DNA of 64,000 bases from DASYML01 sp036399835 (GTDB taxonomy: Bacteria > Acidobacteriota > Blastocatellia > Pyrinomonadales > Pyrinomonadaceae), in contig DASWMI010000082.1 in assembly GCA_036399835.1 (NCBI GenBank), positions 1 to 64,000 on the forward strand, in the 5' to 3' direction. The notes beneath the pieces are model-generated. The model searched no databases, had not been told where the DNA came from, and saw only the letters and a program-made list of their open reading frames with translations. Shown here in pieces: positions 8,505 through 17,500 of the stretch (within the stretch, counting starts at the first letter, position 1; each line of letters begins with the position of its first letter). The translations under genes and the position numbers were made by a program.

Positions 8505-10916
8505 ATGCTGCGGATTGAAAAGGCTGCTGTTTTGGGCGCTGGGACGATGGGTGCGCAGATTGCCGCGCATCTCGCTAACGCGCAGATTCCGGTCCTGCTG
8601 CTGGACATTGCGCCGCGCGAGTTGACGCCGGAGGAGCAGGCCAGAGGGTTGACGCTCGAATCGAAAGAGGTGCGCAACCGCATCGCGCGCGCCGGGCTGG
8701 AAGCTGCGAAGAAGGCCAGGCCCGCCGCATTCTTTACTCCGTCTTCCGTCTCGCTGGTCCAGGTTGGCAACTTTGATGATGACCTGGCGAAGCTCAGGGA
8801 CTGCGATCTGATTATCGAGGCGGTGGTCGAGAACCTTGAGATTAAACGTAATCTCTACGAGCGCGTGGAAGATTTTCGGCGGCCCGGCTCGGTGGTCGCT
8901 TCCAACACGAGCGGGATTCCGATAAGGCAACTGGCCGAAGGACGCTCGGAAGATTTTCGAGCTCACTTTCTGGGCATACACTTCTTTAATCCGCCGCGCT
9001 ACCTGCACCTCGTCGAGTTGATTCGCACGGAATGGACCAGGCCCGAAGTCTCCTGCTTTATCTACGGCTTTCTGGACCAGCGTCTGGGCAAGGGCGTGGT
9101 CGCGGCGAAGGATAGGCCCAACTTTATAGCCAATCGCATCGGCACGTTTGGGGCTATGGTGACGATCAAGACGATGCTCGAAGAGGGCTATACGATTGAG
9201 GAGGTGGACAAGATAACGGGGCAGGCCGTGGGGCGGCCAAAGTCCGCGACCTTCCGCACGTTCGATCTGGTCGGGTTGGATGTCTTCGGCCACGTCGTCA
9301 AGAATCTCTACGAGGCTCTGCCGGACGATGACGAGCGCGAGGTGTTTGTCGCTCCCGAATTCCTGACGCGCATGATCGGGCAGGGCTGGCTCGGCAATAA
9401 GACCAGGGGCGGCTTTTACAAAAAGCAGAAGGGTGAGGGCGAGAAGCAGGACATCTGGACTGTGGAAGTTGCCTCGCTCGAATATCGTCCGGCGCAGAAG
9501 GTCAAGCTGCCCGCGCTCGATATGGCGAAGAACATAGAGGAGACGCCTGAGCGTATCAAGACGCTGGTCTGGTCCAGAGAGCGCGTCGGCGCGTTTCTCT
9601 GGAAGACCATGTCGCGGACCTTTCGTTATGCGGCGAACCGCATCCCTGAGATTGCCGATACGGTGGTCGAGGTTGACCGCGCGATGCGTTGGGGCTTTGG
9701 CTGGGAGCTGGGCGTCTTCGAGACCTGGGATGCCATCGGTGTGGAAAAGTCTGTCGCGCGGATGAAGGATGAAGGGCAGGCTATTCCGGCCAACGTCGCG
9801 CAGATGCTGGAGGCGGGCGCGAACTCTTTTTATAAGACCGAGAACGGGCAAAAGTTCTATTTCGATTTCGCTTCGGCGCAGTATGTCGAGATGAGCGAGC
9901 CTGTCGGCACGATTCTCCTGAAGTCTCAAAAGGAGCGCGCGGGGGTGATTAAAAAGAACGCGGGCGCTTCGCTGATTGATCTGGGAGACGGCGTGGCCTG
10001 TCTTGAGTTTCACTCGAAGATGAATGCCATCGGCGGCGACACGCTTCAGATGCTCAAGTTTGCTCTCGGCGAAGTCGAAAAGAATTTTCTGGGGCTGGTG
10101 GTCGGCAATCAGGGCACGAACTTTAGCGTTGGCGCGAACCTGATGCTGCTCTTGCTCGAAGCGCAGGAGGAGAACTGGGAAGAGATTGATATGATCGTGC
10201 GCGCTTTTCAGAATGCCACGATGAGCCTGCGTTATTCTGCCAAGCCTGTCGTCGTCGCCCCATTCCAACTGACTTTCGGCGGCGGCTGCGAGATGGTCCT
10301 GCATGGAGACCGCGTGCGCGCGGCGGCTGAAACTTATATAGGTCTGGTGGAAGTCGGCGTCGGGCTGATTCCCGCGGGGGGCGGGACCAAAGAGATGCTC
10401 CTGCGCGCGTTAGATTCGATCCCGCAGGGGATGGAGGACGCAGATCCTTTCCCCTTCGTCAAGCGCGTCTTTGAAACGATAGCGCTCGCGAAGGTCGCCA
10501 CTTCCGCAGAAGAGGCGCGCACCCTCGGCTTCCTGCGCGAAGAGGATACGGTTTCGATGAACCATGACCGTTTAATCGCGGATGCCAAGCAGGAAGTGCT
10601 GGCGCTGGCCTCTACGGGCTATGTAGAACCGCAGCCGCGCACGGACATCCCGGCGCTCGGTCTTCCGGCTCTAGCGACCTTGAAGCTCGGCATACATCAG
10701 ATGAAGCGCGGCGGCTTTATCTCGGATTACGATGCGCTGATAGGCGAAAAACTAGCACGCATACTGACGGGCGGCGATCTCAATCACCCGACGCGCGTCA
10801 GCGAACAACACCTCCTGGACCTTGAACGAGAAGCGTTCCTCTCGCTCTGCGGCGAGCGTAAGACGCAGGAACGCATCGCACACATGCTCAAGAGCGGCAA
10901 GCCGCTGAGAAATTAG
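8505..10916 (+). CDS. fadN: 3-hydroxyacyl-CoA dehydrogenase / enoyl-CoA hydratase
   Basis: Two-domain beta-oxidation enzyme of 803 residues. Domain order is the FadN one: NAD-binding hydroxyacyl-CoA dehydrogenase first (AAVLGAGTMGAQIAAHLA, residues 5-22), its C-terminal dimerisation domains, then a crotonase domain from about residue 480. This is opposite to E. coli FadB. Dehydrogenase signatures include HFFNPPRYLHLVELI (catalytic His) and SNTSGIPI. The crotonase part keeps both acidic residues, GGGCEMVLHG and GLVEVGVGLIPAGGG. The start is ATG with GGAGG only 3 bp upstream. It is the first gene of fadN-fadA-fadE behind the FadR-type operator, the same order and sizes as in Bacillus subtilis (about 789, 391 and 594 residues). 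Confidence 0.95.
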   Translation: MLRIEKAAVLGAGTMGAQIAAHLANAQIPVLLLDIAPRELTPEEQARGLTLESKEVRNRIARAGLEAAKKARPAAFFTPSSVSLVQVGNFDDDLAKLRDCDLIIEAVVENLEIKRNLYERVEDFRRPGSVVASNTSGIPIRQLAEGRSEDFRAHFLGIHFFNPPRYLHLVELIRTEWTRPEVSCFIYGFLDQRLGKGVVAAKDRPNFIANRIGTFGAMVTIKTMLEEGYTIEEVDKITGQAVGRPKSATFRTFDLVGLDVFGHVVKNLYEALPDDDEREVFVAPEFLTRMIGQGWLGNKTRGGFYKKQKGEGEKQDIWTVEVASLEYRPAQKVKLPALDMAKNIEETPERIKTLVWSRERVGAFLWKTMSRTFRYAANRIPEIADTVVEVDRAMRWGFGWELGVFETWDAIGVEKSVARMKDEGQAIPANVAQMLEAGANSFYKTENGQKFYFDFASAQYVEMSEPVGTILLKSQKERAGVIKKNAGASLIDLGDGVACLEFHSKMNAIGGDTLQMLKFALGEVEKNFLGLVVGNQGTNFSVGANLMLLLLEAQEENWEEIDMIVRAFQNATMSLRYSAKPVVVAPFQLTFGGGCEMVLHGDRVRAAAETYIGLVEVGVGLIPAGGGTKEMLLRALDSIPQGMEDADPFPFVKRVFETIALAKVATSAEEARTLGFLREEDTVSMNHDRLIADAKQEVLALASTGYVEPQPRTDIPALGLPALATLKLGIHQMKRGGFISDYDALIGEKLARILTGGDLNHPTRVSEQHLLDLEREAFLSLCGERKTQERIAHMLKSGKPLRN

Positions 10917-11008
10917 TCTCAGAGTCTGAGAGTCCGAGAGTCCGGAGTCAAAGGCTAAAATCTTCCGGCCTTTGACTCCTAGACTCCAGACTCCAGACTC
11001 TCGGACTT
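10917..11008. repeat. Heptad-word hairpin, GAGTC family (fadN-fadA gap)
   Basis: The left arm is a run of 7-8 bp words (GAGTCTGA, GAGTCCGA, GAGTCCG, GAGTCAAAGG). The right arm is the near-complement (CCTTTGACTCC, TAGACTCC, AGACTCC, AGACTCTCGG). The loop contains AAAATCTT. Arms pair over roughly 35 bases with mismatches. No T-tract follows, so it is not a classical terminator. The same word family recurs at 14015-14109 and 44450-44538. Confidence 0.85.
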
Positions 11009-11020
11009 GTTAAGAAAGAG

Positions 11021-12205
<1,185 letters not shown>

Positions 12206-12232
12206 GCAGTTTTGCTACTGAAAGGAGCAAAT

Positions 12233-14011
12233 ATGTCAGCCGTAGTCGAAGAGAAACAGATTATCAAGGGCGGCGCTTTTTTAATCGAGGAGCGGACGCC
12301 CGCAGAGATTTTTACGCCGGAAGATTTTACAGAAGAGCATCGCATGATTGCCGAGACGACGCGCCAGTTTATGGATAACGAAGTGCGTCCCGCCACAGCA
12401 GAGCTTGAGAAGAAGGACTGGAAGCTCTTGCGCGAGCTGGTCCAGAAGGGCGCGGAGCTTGGCCTGGCCGGCGCGAACGTCCCCGAAGAGTACGGCGGTC
12501 TTGGACTGGACCAGACGAGCGGCGCGATTATCGGCGAATATCTCGGACGCTCCGCCTCCTTCGCCACGACAATGGGCGCGCAGAGCGGCATCGGCCTCCT
12601 GCCCATACTCTATTTCGGCACGGAAGCCGCCAAGCAGAAGTACCTGCCGAAGATTGCGAGCGGCGAGATGATCTCGGCTTATGCTTTGACCGAATCCGGC
12701 TCAGGCTCCGACGCGATGGCGGCCAAGGCGACCGCGCGCCTCAGCGAAGACGGCACGCACTACATCCTCAACGGCGAGAAGATGTGGATTACCAACGGCG
12801 GCTTCGCGGATGTCTTCGTCGTCTTCGCCAAGCTCGACGGAGACAAGTTCAGCGGCTTTATCGTCGAAAGGCAGGAGGGGCTGACCAGCGGCGCTGAAGA
12901 GCACAAGATGGGCATCAATGGTTCGAGCACAACGGCGCTGGTCCTTTCAGATGTCAAGACGCCCGTCGAAAATCTCCTCGGCGAGATTGGCAAGGGCGCG
13001 AAGATAGCCTTCAACATTCTCAACATCGGACGCTTTAAGCTCGGCGCGATGTGCAACGGCGGGATGAAGCTGATGCTCCATGAAGCCGTGCGCTATGCCA
13101 ACGAGCGTCATCAATTCGGTAAGCCCATCTCTTCGTTCGGCGCGATCAAGGCCAAGCTCGCCGAGATGGCGATCAAGACCTGGGTCGGGGAATCAATGGT
13201 CTATCGCACGCTCGGCATGATCGAGACGGCCATCGGTGATACCAAAGACCCGGACGCCAAGCTGCGCGCGATTGAAGAGTATGCGGCGGAATGCTCTATC
13301 GTGAAGGTCGCGCTTTCGGAATACTGCGACTTTGTGGCCGACGAGATGGTCCAGATTTACGGCGGCTACGGTTATTCCAAAGATTATCCAGCCGAGCAAG
13401 CCTACCGCGACTCGCGCATCAATCGTATCTTCGAGGGCACGAATGAGATCAACCGGATGCTCATACCGGGTCGCTTGATGAAGGCCGCCATCTCAGGCAA
13501 ACTCGCGCTCCTGCCCGCGGCGCAGAAGTTGATGGATGAAGTGCTGACGCCTTCGATGCCGACGTTTGATGAGGAAGAGGACGCGCTGGCCGCAGAGCAA
13601 AAGCTGGCCCAAAACAGTAAGAAGGTCGCGCTCATGACGCTCGGCACGGCGGCGCAGAAATATATGATGGCGCTCTCGGACCAGCAGGAAATCCTGCTCG
13701 GCATCGCGGACATCATCATGGACGCATACGCTATGGAATCCGCCATCCTCCGCGCGCAAAAGCTGGTCCAGACGCAGGGCGAAGAACCCGCCGCCCGTTA
13801 CATAGACATGACGCGCGTCTTCTGCAACGACGCGGTTGAGAGGATAGAGTCAACGGCGAAGAATACGCTCGCCGCCATGAGCGAAGGCGACGAATTGCGC
13901 ACGCTGCTCGCCGCGCTGCGCCGCTTTACCAAGCTCACGCCGATGAACACGGTCGCCGCCCGCCAGCGCGTCGCCGACGTGATGATTCGCGCCAACAAGT
14001 ACACTTACTAA
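12233..14011 (+). CDS. fadE: Acyl-CoA dehydrogenase
   Basis: FAD-dependent acyl-CoA dehydrogenase of 592 residues that makes the trans-2-enoyl-CoA consumed by FadN. ATG at 12233 is chosen because AAAGGAG precedes it by 5-6 bp; the frame itself opens at a TTG further upstream. Core signatures are YALTESGSGSDA, MWITNGGFADVFVVFAKL and the catalytic glutamate in RIFEGTNEINR near residue 400. A C-terminal extension of about 170 residues makes it a very-long-chain/FadE(Bacillus)-type enzyme rather than the 380-residue kind. Electrons should go to ETF, which is not encoded in this window. Confidence 0.95.
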   Translation: MSAVVEEKQIIKGGAFLIEERTPAEIFTPEDFTEEHRMIAETTRQFMDNEVRPATAELEKKDWKLLRELVQKGAELGLAGANVPEEYGGLGLDQTSGAIIGEYLGRSASFATTMGAQSGIGLLPILYFGTEAAKQKYLPKIASGEMISAYALTESGSGSDAMAAKATARLSEDGTHYILNGEKMWITNGGFADVFVVFAKLDGDKFSGFIVERQEGLTSGAEEHKMGINGSSTTALVLSDVKTPVENLLGEIGKGAKIAFNILNIGRFKLGAMCNGGMKLMLHEAVRYANERHQFGKPISSFGAIKAKLAEMAIKTWVGESMVYRTLGMIETAIGDTKDPDAKLRAIEEYAAECSIVKVALSEYCDFVADEMVQIYGGYGYSKDYPAEQAYRDSRINRIFEGTNEINRMLIPGRLMKAAISGKLALLPAAQKLMDEVLTPSMPTFDEEEDALAAEQKLAQNSKKVALMTLGTAAQKYMMALSDQQEILLGIADIIMDAYAMESAILRAQKLVQTQGEEPAARYIDMTRVFCNDAVERIESTAKNTLAAMSEGDELRTLLAALRRFTKLTPMNTVAARQRVADVMIRANKYTY

Positions 14012-14014
14012 AAA

Positions 14015-14109
14015 AGTCCGAGAGTCTGGAGTCTGAGAGTCCGGGAGTCAAAAGAAAAAAGCTTTTGGCCTTTGACTCCCAGACTCCAGACTCTAGACTC
14101 TCAGACTCT
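14015..14109. repeat. Heptad-word hairpin, GAGTC family (after fadE)
   Basis: Left arm words AGTCCGAG, AGTCTGG, AGTCTGAG, AGTCCGGG, AGTCAAAAG. Right arm CTTTGACTCCC, AGACTCCAG, ACTCTAG, ACTCTCAG. The loop core is AAAAAAGCTTTTGG. This is the second copy of the GAGTC word family within the same operon, and it ends 1 bp before the ATG of the next gene. Confidence 0.85.
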
Positions 14110-14110
14110 T

Positions 14111-15064
14111 ATGCGTATCATTCCCATCTCTGTGCCGACGCCTTTTTATGTCGGGCCGGTTAATGTCTATCTCGTCGCGGAAGAACCCCTGACGCTGATT
14201 GATACCGGGCCGAAGACGAAGGAGGCCGCAGAGGCTTTGCGCGAAGGCTTGAGGCGTGCGCGCATACGCCTGTCGGACATTCGCCGCATCGTGCTGACGC
14301 ACGCGCATGAGGACCACTGCGGGCTGGCGCGCACGCTGAGAGACGAAGCGAAGAATGCCGAAGTACTGGTCCACGGCTGGGAGACCGGGCATCGCGCGGG
14401 AAGGCTCGAATACGAGGAGCATAGAAGGCTGCTGGTGCGCGCGGGTGTTCCAGATGACGAGATAGAGTCTATGCGCCGGATGTACGAGGGCGTGCGCCAG
14501 TATGCTGATGCGCTGGCGGACGACGAGCATCAGGAGATACGCGACGAGGAGGAGTTGCAGTTTGCGAGCGGCTCGCTGCGCGTCTTGCATACGCCAGGGC
14601 ACACGCCCGGCTCATGCTCTTTCCTGCGCGAGGCGGACCGCACCGTCATCGCTGGCGATTGCGTCTTAAAGCGCATCACGCCGAACCCTATTCTCTCGCC
14701 GGACCCGGTTGACCCGTCCAGACGCTTCCACTCGCTCGCGGAATATATGGTCAGCCTGGCGCGGCTGCGCACCTTCGCGCCGACGCTCGTTTACGGCGGC
14801 CACGGCGAGCCTGTGACGGATTACGAAGAGCTTTTCCAACGCTACCTGCGCGCCATCAGCGAGCGGCAAACGGATGTCCTGCGCCTCGTGTCCAGGACGG
14901 GCGCGACCGCCTGGGACATCTCGCGCGAGCTATTTCCGGGAGCCGGAGACGTGCATCGCTTCTTAGCCGTCTCGGAAGCTGTAGCGCACCTGGACCTGGC
15001 CCACTCCGAAGACAAACTGGCGCTGGAATTGAGCGGCGAGCGCGAGATTTACCGCAAGAAATGA
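14111..15064 (+). CDS. MBL-fold metallo-hydrolase
   Basis: Metallo-beta-lactamase-fold hydrolase of 317 residues with the two-zinc signature THAHEDHCG (HxHxDH, near residue 64), HTPGHTPGS, GDCVLKRI and GGHGEP, plus a C-terminal helical domain typical of LACTB2-like proteins. ATG at 14111 is used because the frame upstream of it lies inside the hairpin repeat and has no family similarity. No Shine-Dalgarno is visible, so translation may depend on the upstream gene or on repeat structure. Its position after fadE suggests a thioesterase or hydroxyacyl hydrolase role in acyl-CoA metabolism, which is inference. Confidence 0.85.
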   Translation: MRIIPISVPTPFYVGPVNVYLVAEEPLTLIDTGPKTKEAAEALREGLRRARIRLSDIRRIVLTHAHEDHCGLARTLRDEAKNAEVLVHGWETGHRAGRLEYEEHRRLLVRAGVPDDEIESMRRMYEGVRQYADALADDEHQEIRDEEELQFASGSLRVLHTPGHTPGSCSFLREADRTVIAGDCVLKRITPNPILSPDPVDPSRRFHSLAEYMVSLARLRTFAPTLVYGGHGEPVTDYEELFQRYLRAISERQTDVLRLVSRTGATAWDISRELFPGAGDVHRFLAVSEAVAHLDLAHSEDKLALELSGEREIYRKK

Positions 15065-15212
15065 TGAGAGATAAGCGATTCGTCAACGCGTGAACTCGTC
15101 AAGCGTCAAGCGAGAACGGCAGTTCTGGTCCATTGACGCTTGACGATTGATGCGTTCACCTCTTTGCTCATTGCTCATCGGCTGACCATTCATCACTTAT
15201 CGCCTATCGCTG
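15062..15212. repeat. Heptad-word hairpin, CGTCAA family
   Basis: Left arm: GCGATTCGTCAACGCGTGAA..., then CGTCAAG CGTCAAG. Right arm: TTGACGC TTGACGATTGATGCG, then GCTCATT GCTCATCG words running to 15212. The loop holds GTTCTGGTCCATTGACG, a 17-base string found again at 20117-20133. It lies between converging genes, directly on the stop of the metallo-hydrolase. Confidence 0.8.
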
Positions 15213-15220
15213 CTTCTTCT

Positions 15221-15700
15221 TCAATCTTCAGTCAGAATCGCGCGCAGGCCGAGGATAGCCATCGTGCAGAGCAGCGTGAGGGCCAGGAGGACGAGCGGGA
15301 GGGCGTGTGTCGCATTGAGCGTGGGCGAAGTCTGGACCATCGCCGAGTCTGATGCTGCGAGCCAGTGTTGAAGCTGCGGTATTTTCCAGATGGCCCAGAC
15401 GGCTGCGCAGAGGGCGACCGCGATATAGGCCGTCACCTGCGCCAGGAGAAGCGGCCTCATGGCGCGTTCTTCGGCAGCCTGTTGCTCAAGAAGCTGCGCT
15501 TTCCACCAGACGTAGGCGGCGTTAGGCAGCGGGTGTTCCGCTGCGGGGACTTCGGCCAGCGCACGCATCCAGCGGGAAGCCTGCAAGACTTCCTGGCAGG
15601 CCGTACATGAAGCCATGTGCGCGAGCAGCTCATCATTCCAGTCGCCTTTGACTGCAGCCCTCGCCACCATCTTCTCCTTTGCGCATTCGATAGCTTTCAT
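15221..15700 (-). CDS. Membrane protein with zf-HC2-like anti-sigma motif
   Basis: A 159-residue protein. The N-terminal ~45 residues carry HMASCTACQ, the H-x3-C-x2-C zinc-binding pattern of anti-sigma factors. Two hydrophobic segments follow (about residues 85-108 and 130-152), so it is probably an integral inner-membrane protein with a cytoplasmic zinc finger. It follows the 88-residue protein on the same strand by 34 bp. No ECF sigma gene is adjacent, so its partner is unknown and the anti-sigma role is inference. Confidence 0.7.
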   Translation of the reverse strand: MKAIECAKEKMVARAAVKGDWNDELLAHMASCTACQEVLQASRWMRALAEVPAAEHPLPNAAYVWWKAQLLEQQAAEERAMRPLLLAQVTAYIAVALCAAVWAIWKIPQLQHWLAASDSAMVQTSPTLNATHALPLVLLALTLLCTMAILGLRAILTED

Positions 15701-15734
15701 ACGTCGCTCTTGATTGATAGCCCTCTCCTGTTAA

Positions 15735-16001
15735 TCAGCTCGGCCAGTCTCTGACGCGCGCCAGAGGACTGGGCCGAAGCCCCGTCGGCATCGTGAGGAA
15801 ACGTTTCCCTTCCTCGATCCTGACAAACTCTGCAAACTCCGTGGCCTTCTCGAATTTATCAAGCAGCTTTGTCCGCAGCTCCGTCTCGGCCTTGAGGCTC
15901 TGCGCGCGCCTGCGCGTGTCCAGCCAGACAATCCAGCCGACCAGGAGGATGATTCCGGCCAGCCCGCTTAAAGAGATGAGAGTGATAAAAAACGGGTCCA
16001 T
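15735..16001 (-). CDS. Small single-span membrane protein
   Basis: 88 residues with one N-terminal transmembrane helix (about residues 5-27, TLISLSGLAGIILLVGWIVW) and then a charged, helical cytoplasmic part (KAETELRTKLLDKFEKATEF). AAGGAG lies 9 bp before the ATG. It is unrecognised beyond this. It is cotranscribed with the zf-HC2 protein, consistent with a small envelope sensor or scaffold. Confidence 0.6.
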   Translation of the reverse strand: MDPFFITLISLSGLAGIILLVGWIVWLDTRRRAQSLKAETELRTKLLDKFEKATEFAEFVRIEEGKRFLTMPTGLRPSPLARVRDWPS

Positions 16002-16329
16002 AAAGATTGCTCCTTGAGATAAATTGAGACTCTTTTTTTTGAGGTCCGCGCGTCTCGCGCACTGACTTCAATGAGCAGCCCCGGCGATAAACTCAATCGC
16101 ATAAGCCTGGCTGCGACTCTATAACGGTTTGACCTGCGCTCAGGTTAACAAAAAAGCTCCGCGAAAATTTATAAATCCGGAAACGGCCCGGCCAAAGCCT
16201 CGCAGAAGAGAGGCCGGAAGGCTCGACGAGAGTCGTGCGCGCTTTTTATCTCTTAAAGATTTCGGAACCGACGGCTTGCCTCGCGCGTGAAAGAACCAAA
16301 ATTTCCCTACGCGGAGGAGTCTTTGTGTC
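16002..16329. other. Divergent promoter region
   Basis: 328 bases between diverging genes (15735-16001 on minus, 16330 on plus), so both promoters should lie here. I see A+T-rich patches (AAAATTTATAAAT near 16163-16177) but no hexamer pair convincing enough to place. No gene or heptad repeat is seen. Confidence 0.4.
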
Positions 16330-17433
16330 ATGACCCTGAGAAAACTGATACTACTTCTTGCTTTCCTGCCGGTCTTTGCCAGCCGGCCTCTCTTAGCTCA
16401 ACAACCCACGCCAGCCACGCCGCCCACACCGCCCGCTGCGCGAGTCCCGCGGACGCCGCCAACGCCGCGTGCGCCCAATACTTTTTCGATTCAGATACAG
16501 GGCGGCAATTTCCTGGGGATCGTCCCGGAAGATGTCACGCGCGAGAATATGAGCCGTTACGGGATGGGCGAGCCGCGCGGCGTGGCCGTCAAGCGCGTCG
16601 TCGAATCGAGTCCGGCTGAGCGCGCGGGGCTGAAAGCGGGCGATGTCATCGTGCGTTTCGATAGCGAGCCTGTCACGAGCCTGCGTAAGCTCAATCGCTT
16701 GATTGCAGAGGCAGCGCCGGAACAGTCCGTCAGGCTGGCGATTAGTCGCAACGGCCAGGAGCAGGAGTTGGTTGCCAAGCTAGACAGTAAAAGAGAGTTC
16801 TCGCGCGCCTTTGGAGGTCTGATGCCGCCGGGCGCTATGCCTGGAATAGAGAACATGCCGCGCGTCGAAGACTTTCCGCCGTCGGGCGGTGAACCTTTCA
16901 CCCTCATCATGGGAGGCCAGAGACGCATAGGCATCACGACGCAGCCGCTGACCAAACAACTGGGCGCTTACTTCGGTGTCGCGGACGGGCGAGGCGCGTT
17001 GGTGACAAACGTTCGTGAGGACAGCCCGGCGGCCAAGGCCGGACTGAGGGCCGGAGACGTGATTACGGAGATTGACGGGCAAGCTATTCAGAGCGCAAAC
17101 GAGATTACGCGCGCCATCAATCGTCAGCAAGAGGGCGACGTGTCCTTGACCGTCATTCGTGATAAATCGCGCCGCACGATTAAGGTCACGCCCGAGCGCG
17201 CGCAGCCTGTTGGTCCAGCCGCTCCGGGAGCACTCATCGCGCCGCAGGTCGGCGACATAATGATTCCGCGTGTGGAGTTTCCGGAGCTGCGCGAGATGGA
17301 TTTCGTCGTGCCTGAGATAACCTTTCCGGCCATGCGAAACTTTAATTTCAAGATGCCGCGTATAGAGGCTCTGCCCCGCATAGAGACTCTACCGCGCTTG
17401 AATGTGAGGCCTCTGCCGGAGTTTCCCATCTAA
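16330..17433 (+). CDS. Secreted two-PDZ-domain protein
   Basis: 367 residues: signal peptide (LILLLAFLPVFASRPLLAQ), a Pro/Thr-rich linker, a first PDZ domain (about residues 60-150, SSPAERAGLKAGDVIVRF), a second (about 200-285, DSPAAKAGLRAGDVITEIDG) and an unusual tail. It resembles the PDZ half of HtrA/DegP, but there is no trypsin-like protease domain and no GNSGG motif, so it probably binds peptides or acts as a periplasmic scaffold. The tail repeats the phrases PRVEFPELREMDF, PRIEALPRIETLPRL. AGGAG lies 10 bp upstream of the ATG. Confidence 0.8.
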   Translation: MTLRKLILLLAFLPVFASRPLLAQQPTPATPPTPPAARVPRTPPTPRAPNTFSIQIQGGNFLGIVPEDVTRENMSRYGMGEPRGVAVKRVVESSPAERAGLKAGDVIVRFDSEPVTSLRKLNRLIAEAAPEQSVRLAISRNGQEQELVAKLDSKREFSRAFGGLMPPGAMPGIENMPRVEDFPPSGGEPFTLIMGGQRRIGITTQPLTKQLGAYFGVADGRGALVTNVREDSPAAKAGLRAGDVITEIDGQAIQSANEITRAINRQQEGDVSLTVIRDKSRRTIKVTPERAQPVGPAAPGALIAPQVGDIMIPRVEFPELREMDFVVPEITFPAMRNFNFKMPRIEALPRIETLPRLNVRPLPEFPI

Positions 17434-17456
17434 TCAAAAGGGCTTTGCTCGAAAGG

Positions 17457-17500
17457 AAAAGGGTAAGGGGATGAAAATTAATTTCCCTTACCCTTTTTTA
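17457..17500. terminator. Bidirectional rho-independent terminator
   Basis: AAAAGGGTAAGGG (17457-17469) pairs with CCCTTACCCTTTT (17485-17497), a 13-bp stem with T/A tracts on both sides. It sits between the converging PDZ gene and the minus-strand TPR gene and can serve both strands. It is one of the few classical terminators in the window. Confidence 0.85.

Noticed and set aside
8472..10304. 610-codon open frame on the minus strand
   Set aside because: It lies wholly antisense to fadN, whose motifs and length are secure; Arg/His/Leu-rich composition is typical of a shadow frame in G+C-rich DNA.
10917..11008. Heptad hairpins as rho-independent terminators
   Set aside because: Long mismatched stems, large loops and no T-tract; several sit inside operons where termination would silence required genes.
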